From the NCBI GenBank assembly GCA_946409645.1, contig CAMJXE010000011.1:1-55983 (forward strand): a stretch of DNA of 55,983 nucleotides, written 5' to 3'. The DNA is from an uncultured Bacteroidales bacterium. Lineage in GTDB: Bacteria; Bacteroidota; Bacteroidia; Bacteroidales; WCHB1-69. The notes beneath the pieces were generated by a model. It did no database searches. It worked only from the letters and a program-made list of their open reading frames with translations, and was not told where the DNA came from. Shown here one piece after another: positions 41,041 to 49,436 of the stretch (its first letter is position 1; each line of letters starts with the position of its first letter). A program made the position numbers and the translations under genes.

Positions 41041-44000
41041 TTACCGCACCTGCACCCTTACCCCCGCTGAATGCGACTGGAACTCCGGCGCGTACATGCA
41101 CTCGATATGCGTGATGCCGTTGCTGAAGTCGCCGGACTGGGTGGCGAAGAGGGTGTATTCGAAAACGTATTTGCCTTTCGGCATCCAGTCGATGAAGAAA
41201 TGGGTAGCGGCATCCTTGGTCGATTCGTAGTACCAGAGACCGTCCTGGTATTTGTATTGCGAGAAAACGTTGACTGGCTCGAAGGTGGCAGCCCGCATGT
41301 CCTTGAGGTGCACGAACTCCATGTCACGGTCTGCGGTGATGACCACCCGGACGCGCACCTTGTCGCCCTTTTGCAACAGATGATTGGTTGTGATGGTCTT
41401 CAGCACCTCGCCCTTGTCGGTGTTCTCCACCTTGAAGAGCTGTTTCTCGATGACGAGACTCTTGTCGTCACTGCGGGCGATCTTGTCCAAATTCTCGAAA
41501 TACTGCCAGTAGAGGCCGCCCCACGCAGGACCGTCCGTGCCCTTTTCGATGCGCACGTTGGCCTTGTCGGCGGTGATTTCCTCACCCGTCCAGACCTTCT
41601 TGAAGTAGCCGGCACCCGCCTCGGTCTGCACGGTTTCGTCCGGCAGGCGCACATTCCCCACGGTGACCGCCACGGTCTTGTCGTCGGCCACCAGCGTCTT
41701 GTTCAGCAGCAGCGAATAGACGGCCTCGGTGGTCGATTTGGTGGTGCCCCAATGCTGGGTCTGCTTCTGTTTGAGGAGCCACAACTGCATCTGTGCTAAC
41801 GTCTCCTCGTCCTCCGGTGTGATGGTGTAGAACGCCTCGATCAACATCGCCTGCCGTTCCACGGGCTGCTCATACCAGAACCAGCCGCCACCCTGCTTTT
41901 TCCAGAACATGCCCATCTCTTCACTATGCTGGGCCATGCTCTTAAGGTAGGCCACAATCTCCTTCGCCACTTTCTGGTCGCCGTTGCGCCAAGCGGTGAG
42001 CGCAATCATCGCTTGCGTATAGTAGAACTCTGATTTCCAACTGCTTAACAGCACCTTATAGCAGGTATCGTAGGCGACTTTGTGCTTTGCGGAGACCTTG
42101 TCTTTGTAGAAGCTGCGGGCGTAGAGGTAGTGCGTTTCATCAACGTAGGTGTAGTGGTATTTCTTGCGGTCGAGGTAGCGCTGGTACATCTGCGCGTCCA
42201 TGTAGGAGACGGCGTTGCGGAGGGTGCTGTTGGCCACGTCGGTACTGACACCGAGTGCTTTGAGGTGACCGAAGCCCGCCACGATGTGCCGCGTGATGAA
42301 GTCGCTGCTCTTGCCGCCGGAGAACCACGGCCAGCCGCCGTCTCCGTTCTGCGCCTGCTGCAGTTTCTTAAGCGTGGAAGCCTCCTCCTTGGCCATCCGC
42401 TTGAAGTCGAACATCGCGGCCAGCACCTGTTTGTTGGCCCCTTCGCGCTGCGCGTCGAGCACCCACGGGGTCTCCTCCAGTATCACCTGCTTGAGTTCCT
42501 GGTTCTTCTCCAAGGCGGAGCAGAAGGCATCGGGACTCTCCACCTGCCAACGATTGAAGACCTCCTCGATGACGGGGTTGGCCTTCAGGATGTGGGTGGC
42601 GAGGGCGTTGGCGTAGTAGCGGCTGAAGCGCTGTTCGTTGCACTCGTGCGGGTATTCCATCATGTAGGGCATCGCCTGGATGGCGTACCACACGGGATTG
42701 GGGGTGCATTCCACCGTCAAACGGTAATGTTTGAGGGTTTTGCTGGCCGTAGCACCGAACGCATCACGTAATTTATTGAAAGTAAACGTCTTCGAGCCTT
42801 TGCCCGAGATGTAGAACGGCATCGTTTCGGTCACCATCATGCGGTTGGTGAGCACGGGGAGGGTCTTCTCCTCGCCGTCGCCGACCACCTCCTTCGGGTC
42901 AGTGTTATGCGCGACGATGCGGTAGGTGACGGCAGGCACGTCCGCGGGGACGACGATGCGGAAATGGATTTCGGAGGAGGTGCCGGCGGGAATCTCGTAT
43001 TGCCGGGTACCGTCCGTTGTAGAGACGCGCCATGGCACGTCTCTACGGTCCGAATCCGTAATGATCATCGAAACCGGTTGGTTGTTCACGGCGTTGAACA
43101 TCTGCAGCGTCACGTGTCCGCAAATGTTCCGGCCGCTCATATTCACCACCTTGGCGGAGAAATCCATGGTGTCGCCCTCGCGGAGGAAGCGCGGGGCGTT
43201 TGGTACGATCATCACGTCCTTGGCGGTCTGCACGAACTTCTCGAAACGGCCGGTCATCAGGGCTGGATTATGCGCCACACCTTGCATCTTCCACTTGGTG
43301 AGTGCGTCGGGCATGGTGAAGCTGATATAGACGTCGCCGCGTTCGTCGGTGCGCAGCTGCGGGTAGAAGAAGGCTGTTTCCGCAAAGTTGGTGCGGACCT
43401 GCTCGGCGGGAGATTCGGTTCCGCCGGCATCAGCATCTCCAGCAGCAGCTTTGGCGGCCATCGGCGCGGGAGCAGATTCTTCGTAAACCATGGCAACCTC
43501 TTCCACCTCCGCAAAATCCACAGCCGCAACGACATCTTGGCGGTTGCTGCGTGCAGAGAATGACTTGCCAAAGCCATAGTAGCGCGTGCATGCATTCGGG
43601 AAGAAGTCAAACCAGTTTTTAATCGGCGCAATAGAGTAGTACAAAAACAGGTTGCGATAATTGTATTGGCTGAAACTTCTCTCCCACGAAAGTGCACGGA
43701 AGTCGCCTCTGGCACCGTTCCATGGACTGTAGAAATTCATACTGTGGTAGTTATGGCCTCCCAAAGCATCCAACGCCATGTCGTACATCGAGCACAAGAG
43801 TTCTGCCGAGACGGGCTGCCCGGCTTTGTCGGTCAGACGAACCTGATACTCCTCCTGGCTGCCCGGCAGCGTCTTGTCACGGAAACGCAGAAACTCGAAT
43901 CGGATGTCTTTCGTATCATCAGTGACCGTGACAGACTGGGACATCTCTTCTTTCTTATTCTGGTGAATACTCAGCAGATGGACACTCAAGCCACCGATGT

Positions 44001-46962
44001 CGTCTTTTGTCACCGGATAGGTAATCGTATGTGTCTTCCCATGCAAGTTCACCCACTCGGCACACACCTTTACGTTGTGGGAATAAATCTCGCAGAGAAC
44101 ATTCGCCTCGGGCAGAAAACTGCCAAGGGTAAGGGTAAGCGTCTCCCCGATATTGATGGAATGGTCCATCGTGACCCACAGCGGCTTGTACGCACTGCAT
44201 TTTTTGCTATCGTCACGATAAACCAACACATAATTCTCTGATTCTATGCGATTTCCGTTATTATCTTCCGTATAGAGCAACACTTTGTAGTAACCGTCTG
44301 GAAATTTCTTGAGGTCTGGAAATGCGAAATAGACGGCAGTGTCTTTGTTCACCTCTACTGTGCCCTTCTGCAGAGAAACGGCCGTCCAGTTTTCCTTTTG
44401 AGCCTCACCATGAAAGGCAACCCATGGGAATTTCTTGTGAATCAAATTCGTGTCACTGATCACAACATCCGTCTTCTTCTCTATTTCATACATATAATGT
44501 TTGGGCGTTTGCAGACGGAAAAGCTCGTATCCGACCAAGCCACTTTGCGGTTTCCCTGCCGTGTTGGTCAGCGAAATCCGATACTGATTGTCCGACTTAT
44601 TCGCGTCTATCTCACCAGGCAAAGCACAAGACAACAGCAAGTTACGACTGCTGACATAGACCACGGTGCTGCCACTGTGGGTTTCGCCGTTAATGTCGGT
44701 GACATCAACTCTGACTTCGTAGCGGTAAAGCGGAGTGTAGCGGCGCAAAGTCATGTCCTCCTCAGTGGGGAACGTGATTTGGAAGACACCCTCATCATCG
44801 GTTTCCAGCGTGCCGTGAGCTACCGTAAGCGGTTCGACGGTGGGATGCCACCAGTAGCTGCGCCACCATGGAAACGAGGCGTTACGGGTCACGCGGTAGC
44901 TCACCGAAGCCCCGTCAAGCGGATAACCCGCCAAGGCCATCGCACTGCCTTTCACTGTCACCTCTTGCCCAATGGAAAAGGGCTCCTCCGGGGTTTCAAC
45001 CTCCACCTCGAAAGCCGGCAGCTTATATTCTTCCACAGAAATAGTATGACTGAACGATTGGTTACCCACGTTAGCGTAAATATGATACGTTCCTGTCAGA
45101 CCGCCCTCGGGCAACGTAAACTCACCCGCAATGGAACCGAACTCATTGGTCCTCAGTCCTATTTCTTCCACCTGCTGATAGTTCACATCTTTCAACGTGA
45201 CCTTAACAATAGTGTCAGCAAGCAAAACAGAATGGTTATCTTTATATACAAACTCAAAAATCCCTTTGAAACGAACCGTTTGTGTGGGGCGATAGAGCGA
45301 CCTGTCGGTAAAGAGGTGACCGTAAATGCGGTCTTCAGGGCTGGTGCGGTCATGCTGCCACCAATTGAATCCTCCGTGAGACAAGGTCTGCCCGTGCCAA
45401 GAGACTGTAAAGCCGTTTGTGCCACCGTACTCGCCATCCCGCAAACGTCCAAACTGACAAAAACCGTCACCATCGGTAGTCTGGGTGAAAGTTTGCTTGT
45501 TCCTGGTCATGGAGACCTTGGCGTTGGAGAGAGGTTCTCCGGTTTTTCTGTGCAGAGCCAGAATTTCCAAACCAAACTCCGTGACACGCGGTAAAATCTC
45601 AATATCGCTGATTTGGAACAAATAGCACTCTCGCGGTGTACTCTTATCCCATTTCGAAGAAGGCCGGTCTGAAATCAGCAGCCAATAGGCCCCGGCCGGC
45701 AGTTCGGGCAGCAGATAGAATCCCCAATGGTCCTGCAGATCTTGTTTATCGGGGAGTTCCACCACCTCGTCATATACTGACTTTCCGGCGGTCACATATT
45801 CAAAAACCTTGTTGTTTATCATCCCTTGTGAAGTGGACGTGGCTTTCACGACTTTGACATACAACTGTTTGCTATTCGCGTAGTCGATACGCCAAAGGGT
45901 GGCTGAACCCGTGGGAAAAATCGAATTTTCGCCCAAAAGCGGGGAAGCCGAAATTGTGCGGGAGCGCAATCCGTGAATCGTTTCGGTCACCGGCACCTCA
46001 TAAAAGGATTTGTCCGATGCGTTGAGGGCAATCTTAAGCCAAGATTCCGCCTTAAGTAAATCGTCACGATAAGGGTTCTCTGTATCCTTTCCTTCATATC
46101 CTGATCTGTTAACATCACGTTCCAGATACAAACTGCCTATCTTGTACGCAATCAGGCCGTAACCCTCCATTTGTTCGCATACTTTCGCCCATTTCTCCAA
46201 AAATGGGATATACCAGTCCAACGAATTGTCGGGCGCAAGACCTTGACCACGCATGAAATCGTAACGTTCAAGAGTCAGCATGATGAGATCCATCTCGTGG
46301 TTCTGTGTACTTTGGTAGCGGGTAATTTCTTGATAAACAGACAATATCATCCGCAACACCGAAGCATCTTCCGTGATTGCCAACGGTATTTTCAGAAATT
46401 GATCGTTGTGCCAAAGGGCATCGCCGAAAAGCGAACGGTCGGGAGCCTCGTCATTCAGATCCGAAGTCAGAAAATCGATGGCGCGGTAGGCCAGCACCTC
46501 ATACAACGTCTTGACTGGATGCTGCTTTTCCATTTTCTGCAAAAGCGGCGAATAGGATTTCGCGTCCACTGCCTGCAATGTCTTGGCATTCTTCAGTGAC
46601 AGCAAGTACTCCTCTCGGGCGCGACGCTTGAAAGTGCGAATGTCCCACTCTTTGAAATCTGCGGGAGTCTCGCCCGCAACTTCCGTACGGTCGCGGAGGA
46701 GGAAACGGTTCCCTTCGCAATATTCCGACAGGAACTGCCCCAGGCAGCTGTGCCATATCGCATTGGCCACGGGGTCTTTCTGCGTGGCGGCGAGCTGTTC
46801 GTTGAGGATACGGTTGGCGGAGTCCGCGCCGTCATCGTACTTTTCGCAAAGATGTCGTATTTCGTCCCATTTCTTGGCGATCGCCGCTGGGGACTGGGAC
46901 TGTCCGGAAGCGGCGATGAGGGTGGTGATGATCATGGTGGCGGTGATAAGGGTTTTTCTCAT
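41041..46962 (-). CDS. Alpha-2-macroglobulin-like protease inhibitor with thioester
   Basis: 1973 aa. Signal peptide (cleavage near AASGQ). Several beta-sandwich MG domains follow, including a CarboxypepD_reg-like unit (HRKTGEPLSNAKVSM), MG2 (DRSLYRPTQTVRFKG) and later MG units. A Ser/Ala/Gly-rich stretch near 1155-1185 (APAPMAAKAAAG) is a good bait-region candidate. The A2M domain (TAFFYPQLRTDERGDVYISF) is next, and the thioester motif C1441-N-E-Q1444 in YPHECNEQRF begins the TED helices. C-terminal receptor-like domain at about 1850-1973. Such proteins trap proteases at the envelope. Residues 1306-1315 are encoded by a palindromic repeat. PBP1C, the proteobacterial partner, is not here. Confidence 0.9.
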   Translation of the reverse strand: MRKTLITATMIITTLIAASGQSQSPAAIAKKWDEIRHLCEKYDDGADSANRILNEQLAATQKDPVANAIWHSCLGQFLSEYCEGNRFLLRDRTEVAGETPADFKEWDIRTFKRRAREEYLLSLKNAKTLQAVDAKSYSPLLQKMEKQHPVKTLYEVLAYRAIDFLTSDLNDEAPDRSLFGDALWHNDQFLKIPLAITEDASVLRMILSVYQEITRYQSTQNHEMDLIMLTLERYDFMRGQGLAPDNSLDWYIPFLEKWAKVCEQMEGYGLIAYKIGSLYLERDVNRSGYEGKDTENPYRDDLLKAESWLKIALNASDKSFYEVPVTETIHGLRSRTISASPLLGENSIFPTGSATLWRIDYANSKQLYVKVVKATSTSQGMINNKVFEYVTAGKSVYDEVVELPDKQDLQDHWGFYLLPELPAGAYWLLISDRPSSKWDKSTPRECYLFQISDIEILPRVTEFGLEILALHRKTGEPLSNAKVSMTRNKQTFTQTTDGDGFCQFGRLRDGEYGGTNGFTVSWHGQTLSHGGFNWWQHDRTSPEDRIYGHLFTDRSLYRPTQTVRFKGIFEFVYKDNHSVLLADTIVKVTLKDVNYQQVEEIGLRTNEFGSIAGEFTLPEGGLTGTYHIYANVGNQSFSHTISVEEYKLPAFEVEVETPEEPFSIGQEVTVKGSAMALAGYPLDGASVSYRVTRNASFPWWRSYWWHPTVEPLTVAHGTLETDDEGVFQITFPTEEDMTLRRYTPLYRYEVRVDVTDINGETHSGSTVVYVSSRNLLLSCALPGEIDANKSDNQYRISLTNTAGKPQSGLVGYELFRLQTPKHYMYEIEKKTDVVISDTNLIHKKFPWVAFHGEAQKENWTAVSLQKGTVEVNKDTAVYFAFPDLKKFPDGYYKVLLYTEDNNGNRIESENYVLVYRDDSKKCSAYKPLWVTMDHSINIGETLTLTLGSFLPEANVLCEIYSHNVKVCAEWVNLHGKTHTITYPVTKDDIGGLSVHLLSIHQNKKEEMSQSVTVTDDTKDIRFEFLRFRDKTLPGSQEEYQVRLTDKAGQPVSAELLCSMYDMALDALGGHNYHSMNFYSPWNGARGDFRALSWERSFSQYNYRNLFLYYSIAPIKNWFDFFPNACTRYYGFGKSFSARSNRQDVVAAVDFAEVEEVAMVYEESAPAPMAAKAAAGDADAGGTESPAEQVRTNFAETAFFYPQLRTDERGDVYISFTMPDALTKWKMQGVAHNPALMTGRFEKFVQTAKDVMIVPNAPRFLREGDTMDFSAKVVNMSGRNICGHVTLQMFNAVNNQPVSMIITDSDRRDVPWRVSTTDGTRQYEIPAGTSSEIHFRIVVPADVPAVTYRIVAHNTDPKEVVGDGEEKTLPVLTNRMMVTETMPFYISGKGSKTFTFNKLRDAFGATASKTLKHYRLTVECTPNPVWYAIQAMPYMMEYPHECNEQRFSRYYANALATHILKANPVIEEVFNRWQVESPDAFCSALEKNQELKQVILEETPWVLDAQREGANKQVLAAMFDFKRMAKEEASTLKKLQQAQNGDGGWPWFSGGKSSDFITRHIVAGFGHLKALGVSTDVANSTLRNAVSYMDAQMYQRYLDRKKYHYTYVDETHYLYARSFYKDKVSAKHKVAYDTCYKVLLSSWKSEFYYTQAMIALTAWRNGDQKVAKEIVAYLKSMAQHSEEMGMFWKKQGGGWFWYEQPVERQAMLIEAFYTITPEDEETLAQMQLWLLKQKQTQHWGTTKSTTEAVYSLLLNKTLVADDKTVAVTVGNVRLPDETVQTEAGAGYFKKVWTGEEITADKANVRIEKGTDGPAWGGLYWQYFENLDKIARSDDKSLVIEKQLFKVENTDKGEVLKTITTNHLLQKGDKVRVRVVITADRDMEFVHLKDMRAATFEPVNVFSQYKYQDGLWYYESTKDAATHFFIDWMPKGKYVFEYTLFATQSGDFSNGITHIECMYAPEFQSHSAGVRVQVR
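43019..43046. repeat. Palindromic repeat, family A, inside the macroglobulin gene
   Basis: 28 bp, exact reverse complement of 13405-13432. Read in frame it encodes RRDVPWRVST, a different reading from the one in the adhesin. Confidence 0.9.
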
Positions 46963-46986
46963 GACGTTTGATTTCGATTATATATT

Positions 46987-47005
46987 GGACGTATGCGATA
47001 CGTCC
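46987..47005. repeat. Short palindrome with GTATGCGATACG core
   Basis: GGACGTAT-gcg-ATACGTCC, perfect 8-bp arms, in the macroglobulin leader region; related to 10451-10469. Confidence 0.75.
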
Positions 47006-47016
47006 CTTCATGAGGG

Positions 47017-47024
47017 CAAAAATA
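47017..47024 (-). promoter_or_regulatory. -7 box of the macroglobulin gene
   Basis: TATTTTTG read leftward. The predicted mRNA leader of about 50 nt would carry the 46987-47005 hairpin. Confidence 0.65.
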
Positions 47025-47182
47025 CGTTTTTTTGAGACATCCTATAGAATGCAATGGTTTAATGAGGGTAACAACGATTCGAAACGTTACTGTTAACTTT
47101 TGTTAACATATTTATTTCTTTTACACACAATAACTTACAAACAAAAACAACCATACCATGGCCCAACATACTTAGTATTTTG

Positions 47183-47190
47183 TATTTTTG
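47183..47190 (+). promoter_or_regulatory. -7 box of the PCMD-like T9SS gene
   Basis: TATTTTTG followed by CCGCC, 124 bp before the ATG. Confidence 0.68.
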
Positions 47191-47313
47191 CCGCCGTTTT
47201 TTTTCGAGCCAGTATGTCAACAAAGCTGTATGGTTATTTCATATTCGGCTGAGAAAGGGGGAAAAAAACGATTGTTTTTCGAAACAAATTAACGTATAAA
47301 AATATCAAAAAGT

Positions 47314-49224
47314 ATGAAAAAAATTTCACTGTTATTGATTGCAGTTTTTATCTCCGTCAGCTCTTTTGCGCAATTTCAATTACCCAACGGTGGTTTTGAG
47401 AATTGGTCGGATGCCAACTCTGTTCCAAGCGGATGGCACACTTTCAACACTGCCACTGGTTCCTTAGCCAGCATGGTCTCAGGTGCTGTTCAGCACGAAA
47501 GAGCGGCGGGCCATTCAGGTCAATATTCCTGTTGTATTAAACCGAGAAATGTATTTTTGGGCATTATTGCTAACGGGAATTTCACCACAGGAAGAATTAA
47601 TGCCGGTAGCATGTCAGCTTCGGATTTTACGGGGAATTACAATTTTTCAGACATCACGAATGGTTACTGCCAAACCTTCGAAGGATATCCGGACAGTCTC
47701 AGCTTTTGGGCCTCTCTCTACGCCACATCCGAATCTCTTGAAGCCAGCTTAACGGCCACAATTCATGGCAATTACGCCATGCACGAACCTATCGACGACA
47801 ACTCGAAAGCCGTTGCTTCGATGTCAAAACAGTTTTCAAGAACCACCGCTTCGAGTAGCTCTCTTGTTTGGCAGAATTACAGAACGAAGTTCAACTACGA
47901 CGACTATATGAGTTTCAACCAGACTTCCCAATATATCCTTATCTCGTTTACAACCAACAAGCTACCTGGACAGGGGAACACCAACGACCGACTGTACGTG
48001 GATGATATTGAGATGATTTACGTTGGAGAAATGGCGGATATCAAAGTGAATGGTACCACTCTCTCCAACTTCAATCAAAACACATACAACTACGAGATGT
48101 GTTTTTCCGGGAATCTTCCAACTGTCACTGCCACAGCGGTTTCCGAAATAGCCAACACGAAGAACCAAGTATCCATCACGCAGGCGTCGGCGGGCAACAA
48201 CTACACCGCCACCGTCAATCGTTTAGGTTCTAACATCAGTTACACGATACATTTCATCCCGAGTCCAGACATCACCCTCAATGTTCCGAACAACACCTAC
48301 TCAACCTGTGCAGGCGAGGAGATTTCAGTAACTGCCTCAGGCGCAAGCAGCTATAGTTGGAGCGACGGACTGGGCGATGATGCGACCGTGCATCCTACCA
48401 CCAGCGGAATCTACACCGTCACTGGTACCGACGCCTACGGCTGCACGAGCACGGCTACGCTCACCATCAACGTCTATCCTATCTACAGTATTGACACTAA
48501 TATAAGTGTATGTGACAATGACTTGCCGTTCGTATGGAACAACAACAGCTACACAGTGTCTGGCAATTATGATTTTGAATTCCAGACAGTGAACGGCTGC
48601 GACAGTGTCTGGCATATTCACCTCCACGTTGCCCCGAACGTGGAATACTTCAACGAAATCTCCGTTTGCGACAACCAGTTACCCTACCTTTGGCATGGCA
48701 TGTCACTGACCGAAGCGGGTATTTACTCGGACACCGTAACAGCCACAGAAAGTTGCGATTCCATCTTCACCATCCAGTTCTCCATCAATCCGACCTACGA
48801 AGTATATGTTTCCGATTCCGCCATGAGTGAGCACGAGTATAACTCTGGATACTTCTCCGTCACCCCCGCCGACAGCGGCACCTTCGAATACGACATCCAG
48901 TGTTACACCCTCGCAGGATGCGACTCCATCATCCACCTCACCCTCTACGTCGCTTTCAACGAAGGTGTCGAAGAGCACTCCATGACACCCGAGTTCAAAC
49001 TCTTCCCCAACCCGACCAGCGCTATGCTCAACATCCGTGGCGAGCACATGACTCGCGTCGAAGTCTTCACCCTCAACGGCAGCCTCGTCTTCCGCGGCAC
49101 CCCCGACTCCCCCGAGTCCAGCGCAATCGATGTATCCCGATTCGCCGCTGGACAATACTCCGTTCGAGTCTCCCTCGACGACGGGAAATCCGTCACCGGA
49201 AAAATCATCATTGACCGTAGGTGA
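47314..49224 (+). CDS. T9SS surface protein: PCMD-like, Ig/PKD-like and GCDS modules
   Basis: 636 aa. Signal peptide MKKISLLLIAVFISVSSFAQ. The N-terminal 250 residues begin LPNGGFENWSDANSVPSGW, resembling the PCMD (putative carbohydrate metabolism) family. A PKD-like/Ig domain (CAGEEISVTASGASSYSWSD...) spans about 335-390. Two modules of the pattern VCDNDLPFVWNN...GCDSVWHIHLHV follow, with a third, shorter one ending GCDSIIHLTLYV. A sorting domain (FKLFPNPTSAMLNIRG...AAGQYSVRV) ends it, so it is predicted cargo of the T9SS. It has its own promoter and terminator. Likely a surface glycan-binding or structural protein. Confidence 0.85.
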   Translation: MKKISLLLIAVFISVSSFAQFQLPNGGFENWSDANSVPSGWHTFNTATGSLASMVSGAVQHERAAGHSGQYSCCIKPRNVFLGIIANGNFTTGRINAGSMSASDFTGNYNFSDITNGYCQTFEGYPDSLSFWASLYATSESLEASLTATIHGNYAMHEPIDDNSKAVASMSKQFSRTTASSSSLVWQNYRTKFNYDDYMSFNQTSQYILISFTTNKLPGQGNTNDRLYVDDIEMIYVGEMADIKVNGTTLSNFNQNTYNYEMCFSGNLPTVTATAVSEIANTKNQVSITQASAGNNYTATVNRLGSNISYTIHFIPSPDITLNVPNNTYSTCAGEEISVTASGASSYSWSDGLGDDATVHPTTSGIYTVTGTDAYGCTSTATLTINVYPIYSIDTNISVCDNDLPFVWNNNSYTVSGNYDFEFQTVNGCDSVWHIHLHVAPNVEYFNEISVCDNQLPYLWHGMSLTEAGIYSDTVTATESCDSIFTIQFSINPTYEVYVSDSAMSEHEYNSGYFSVTPADSGTFEYDIQCYTLAGCDSIIHLTLYVAFNEGVEEHSMTPEFKLFPNPTSAMLNIRGEHMTRVEVFTLNGSLVFRGTPDSPESSAIDVSRFAAGQYSVRVSLDDGKSVTGKIIIDRR

Positions 49225-49249
49225 TCACCAAAAACATACGACATGTACG

Positions 49250-49286
49250 AACCGGTTTGTCTAAACAGACAGACCGGTTTTTTTTG
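49250..49286 (+). terminator. Rho-independent terminator
   Basis: AACCGGTTTGTCT / AGACAGACCGGTT, 13-bp stem with one T:G pair, 4-nt loop and an eight-T run. Ends the PCMD-like T9SS gene. Confidence 0.92.
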
Positions 49287-49308
49287 TTGGTTCTTTGGAT
49301 TTTTGTTG

Positions 49309-49316
49309 TATATTTG
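49309..49316 (+). promoter_or_regulatory. -7 box of the giant repeat protein
   Basis: TATATTTG, 121 bp before the ATG, right after the terminator. Confidence 0.7.
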
Positions 49317-49436
49317 CGCATTATTTATCAAGGCATATAATTATACATAAATCATTGATAATCTTATAATTATAACAAAAAGATAAATAATATCTACGCC
49401 TATTATATTGCAAAAACCATTCAAAAAAAATAGACA

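Larger units (their letters stand above)
46963..47313. other. 351-bp divergent promoter region
   Basis: Between the macroglobulin gene (-) and the PCMD-like T9SS gene (+). Contains the 46987-47005 palindrome, a leftward TATTTTTG box (47017-47024) and a rightward one (47183-47190). The rest is AT-rich with TTAAC repeats. No gene recognised. Confidence 0.7.

Noticed and set aside
44398-45594. 398-codon rightward ORF opposite the macroglobulin gene
   Set aside because: Antisense shadow of a conserved gene, with no recognisable domain and no promoter.
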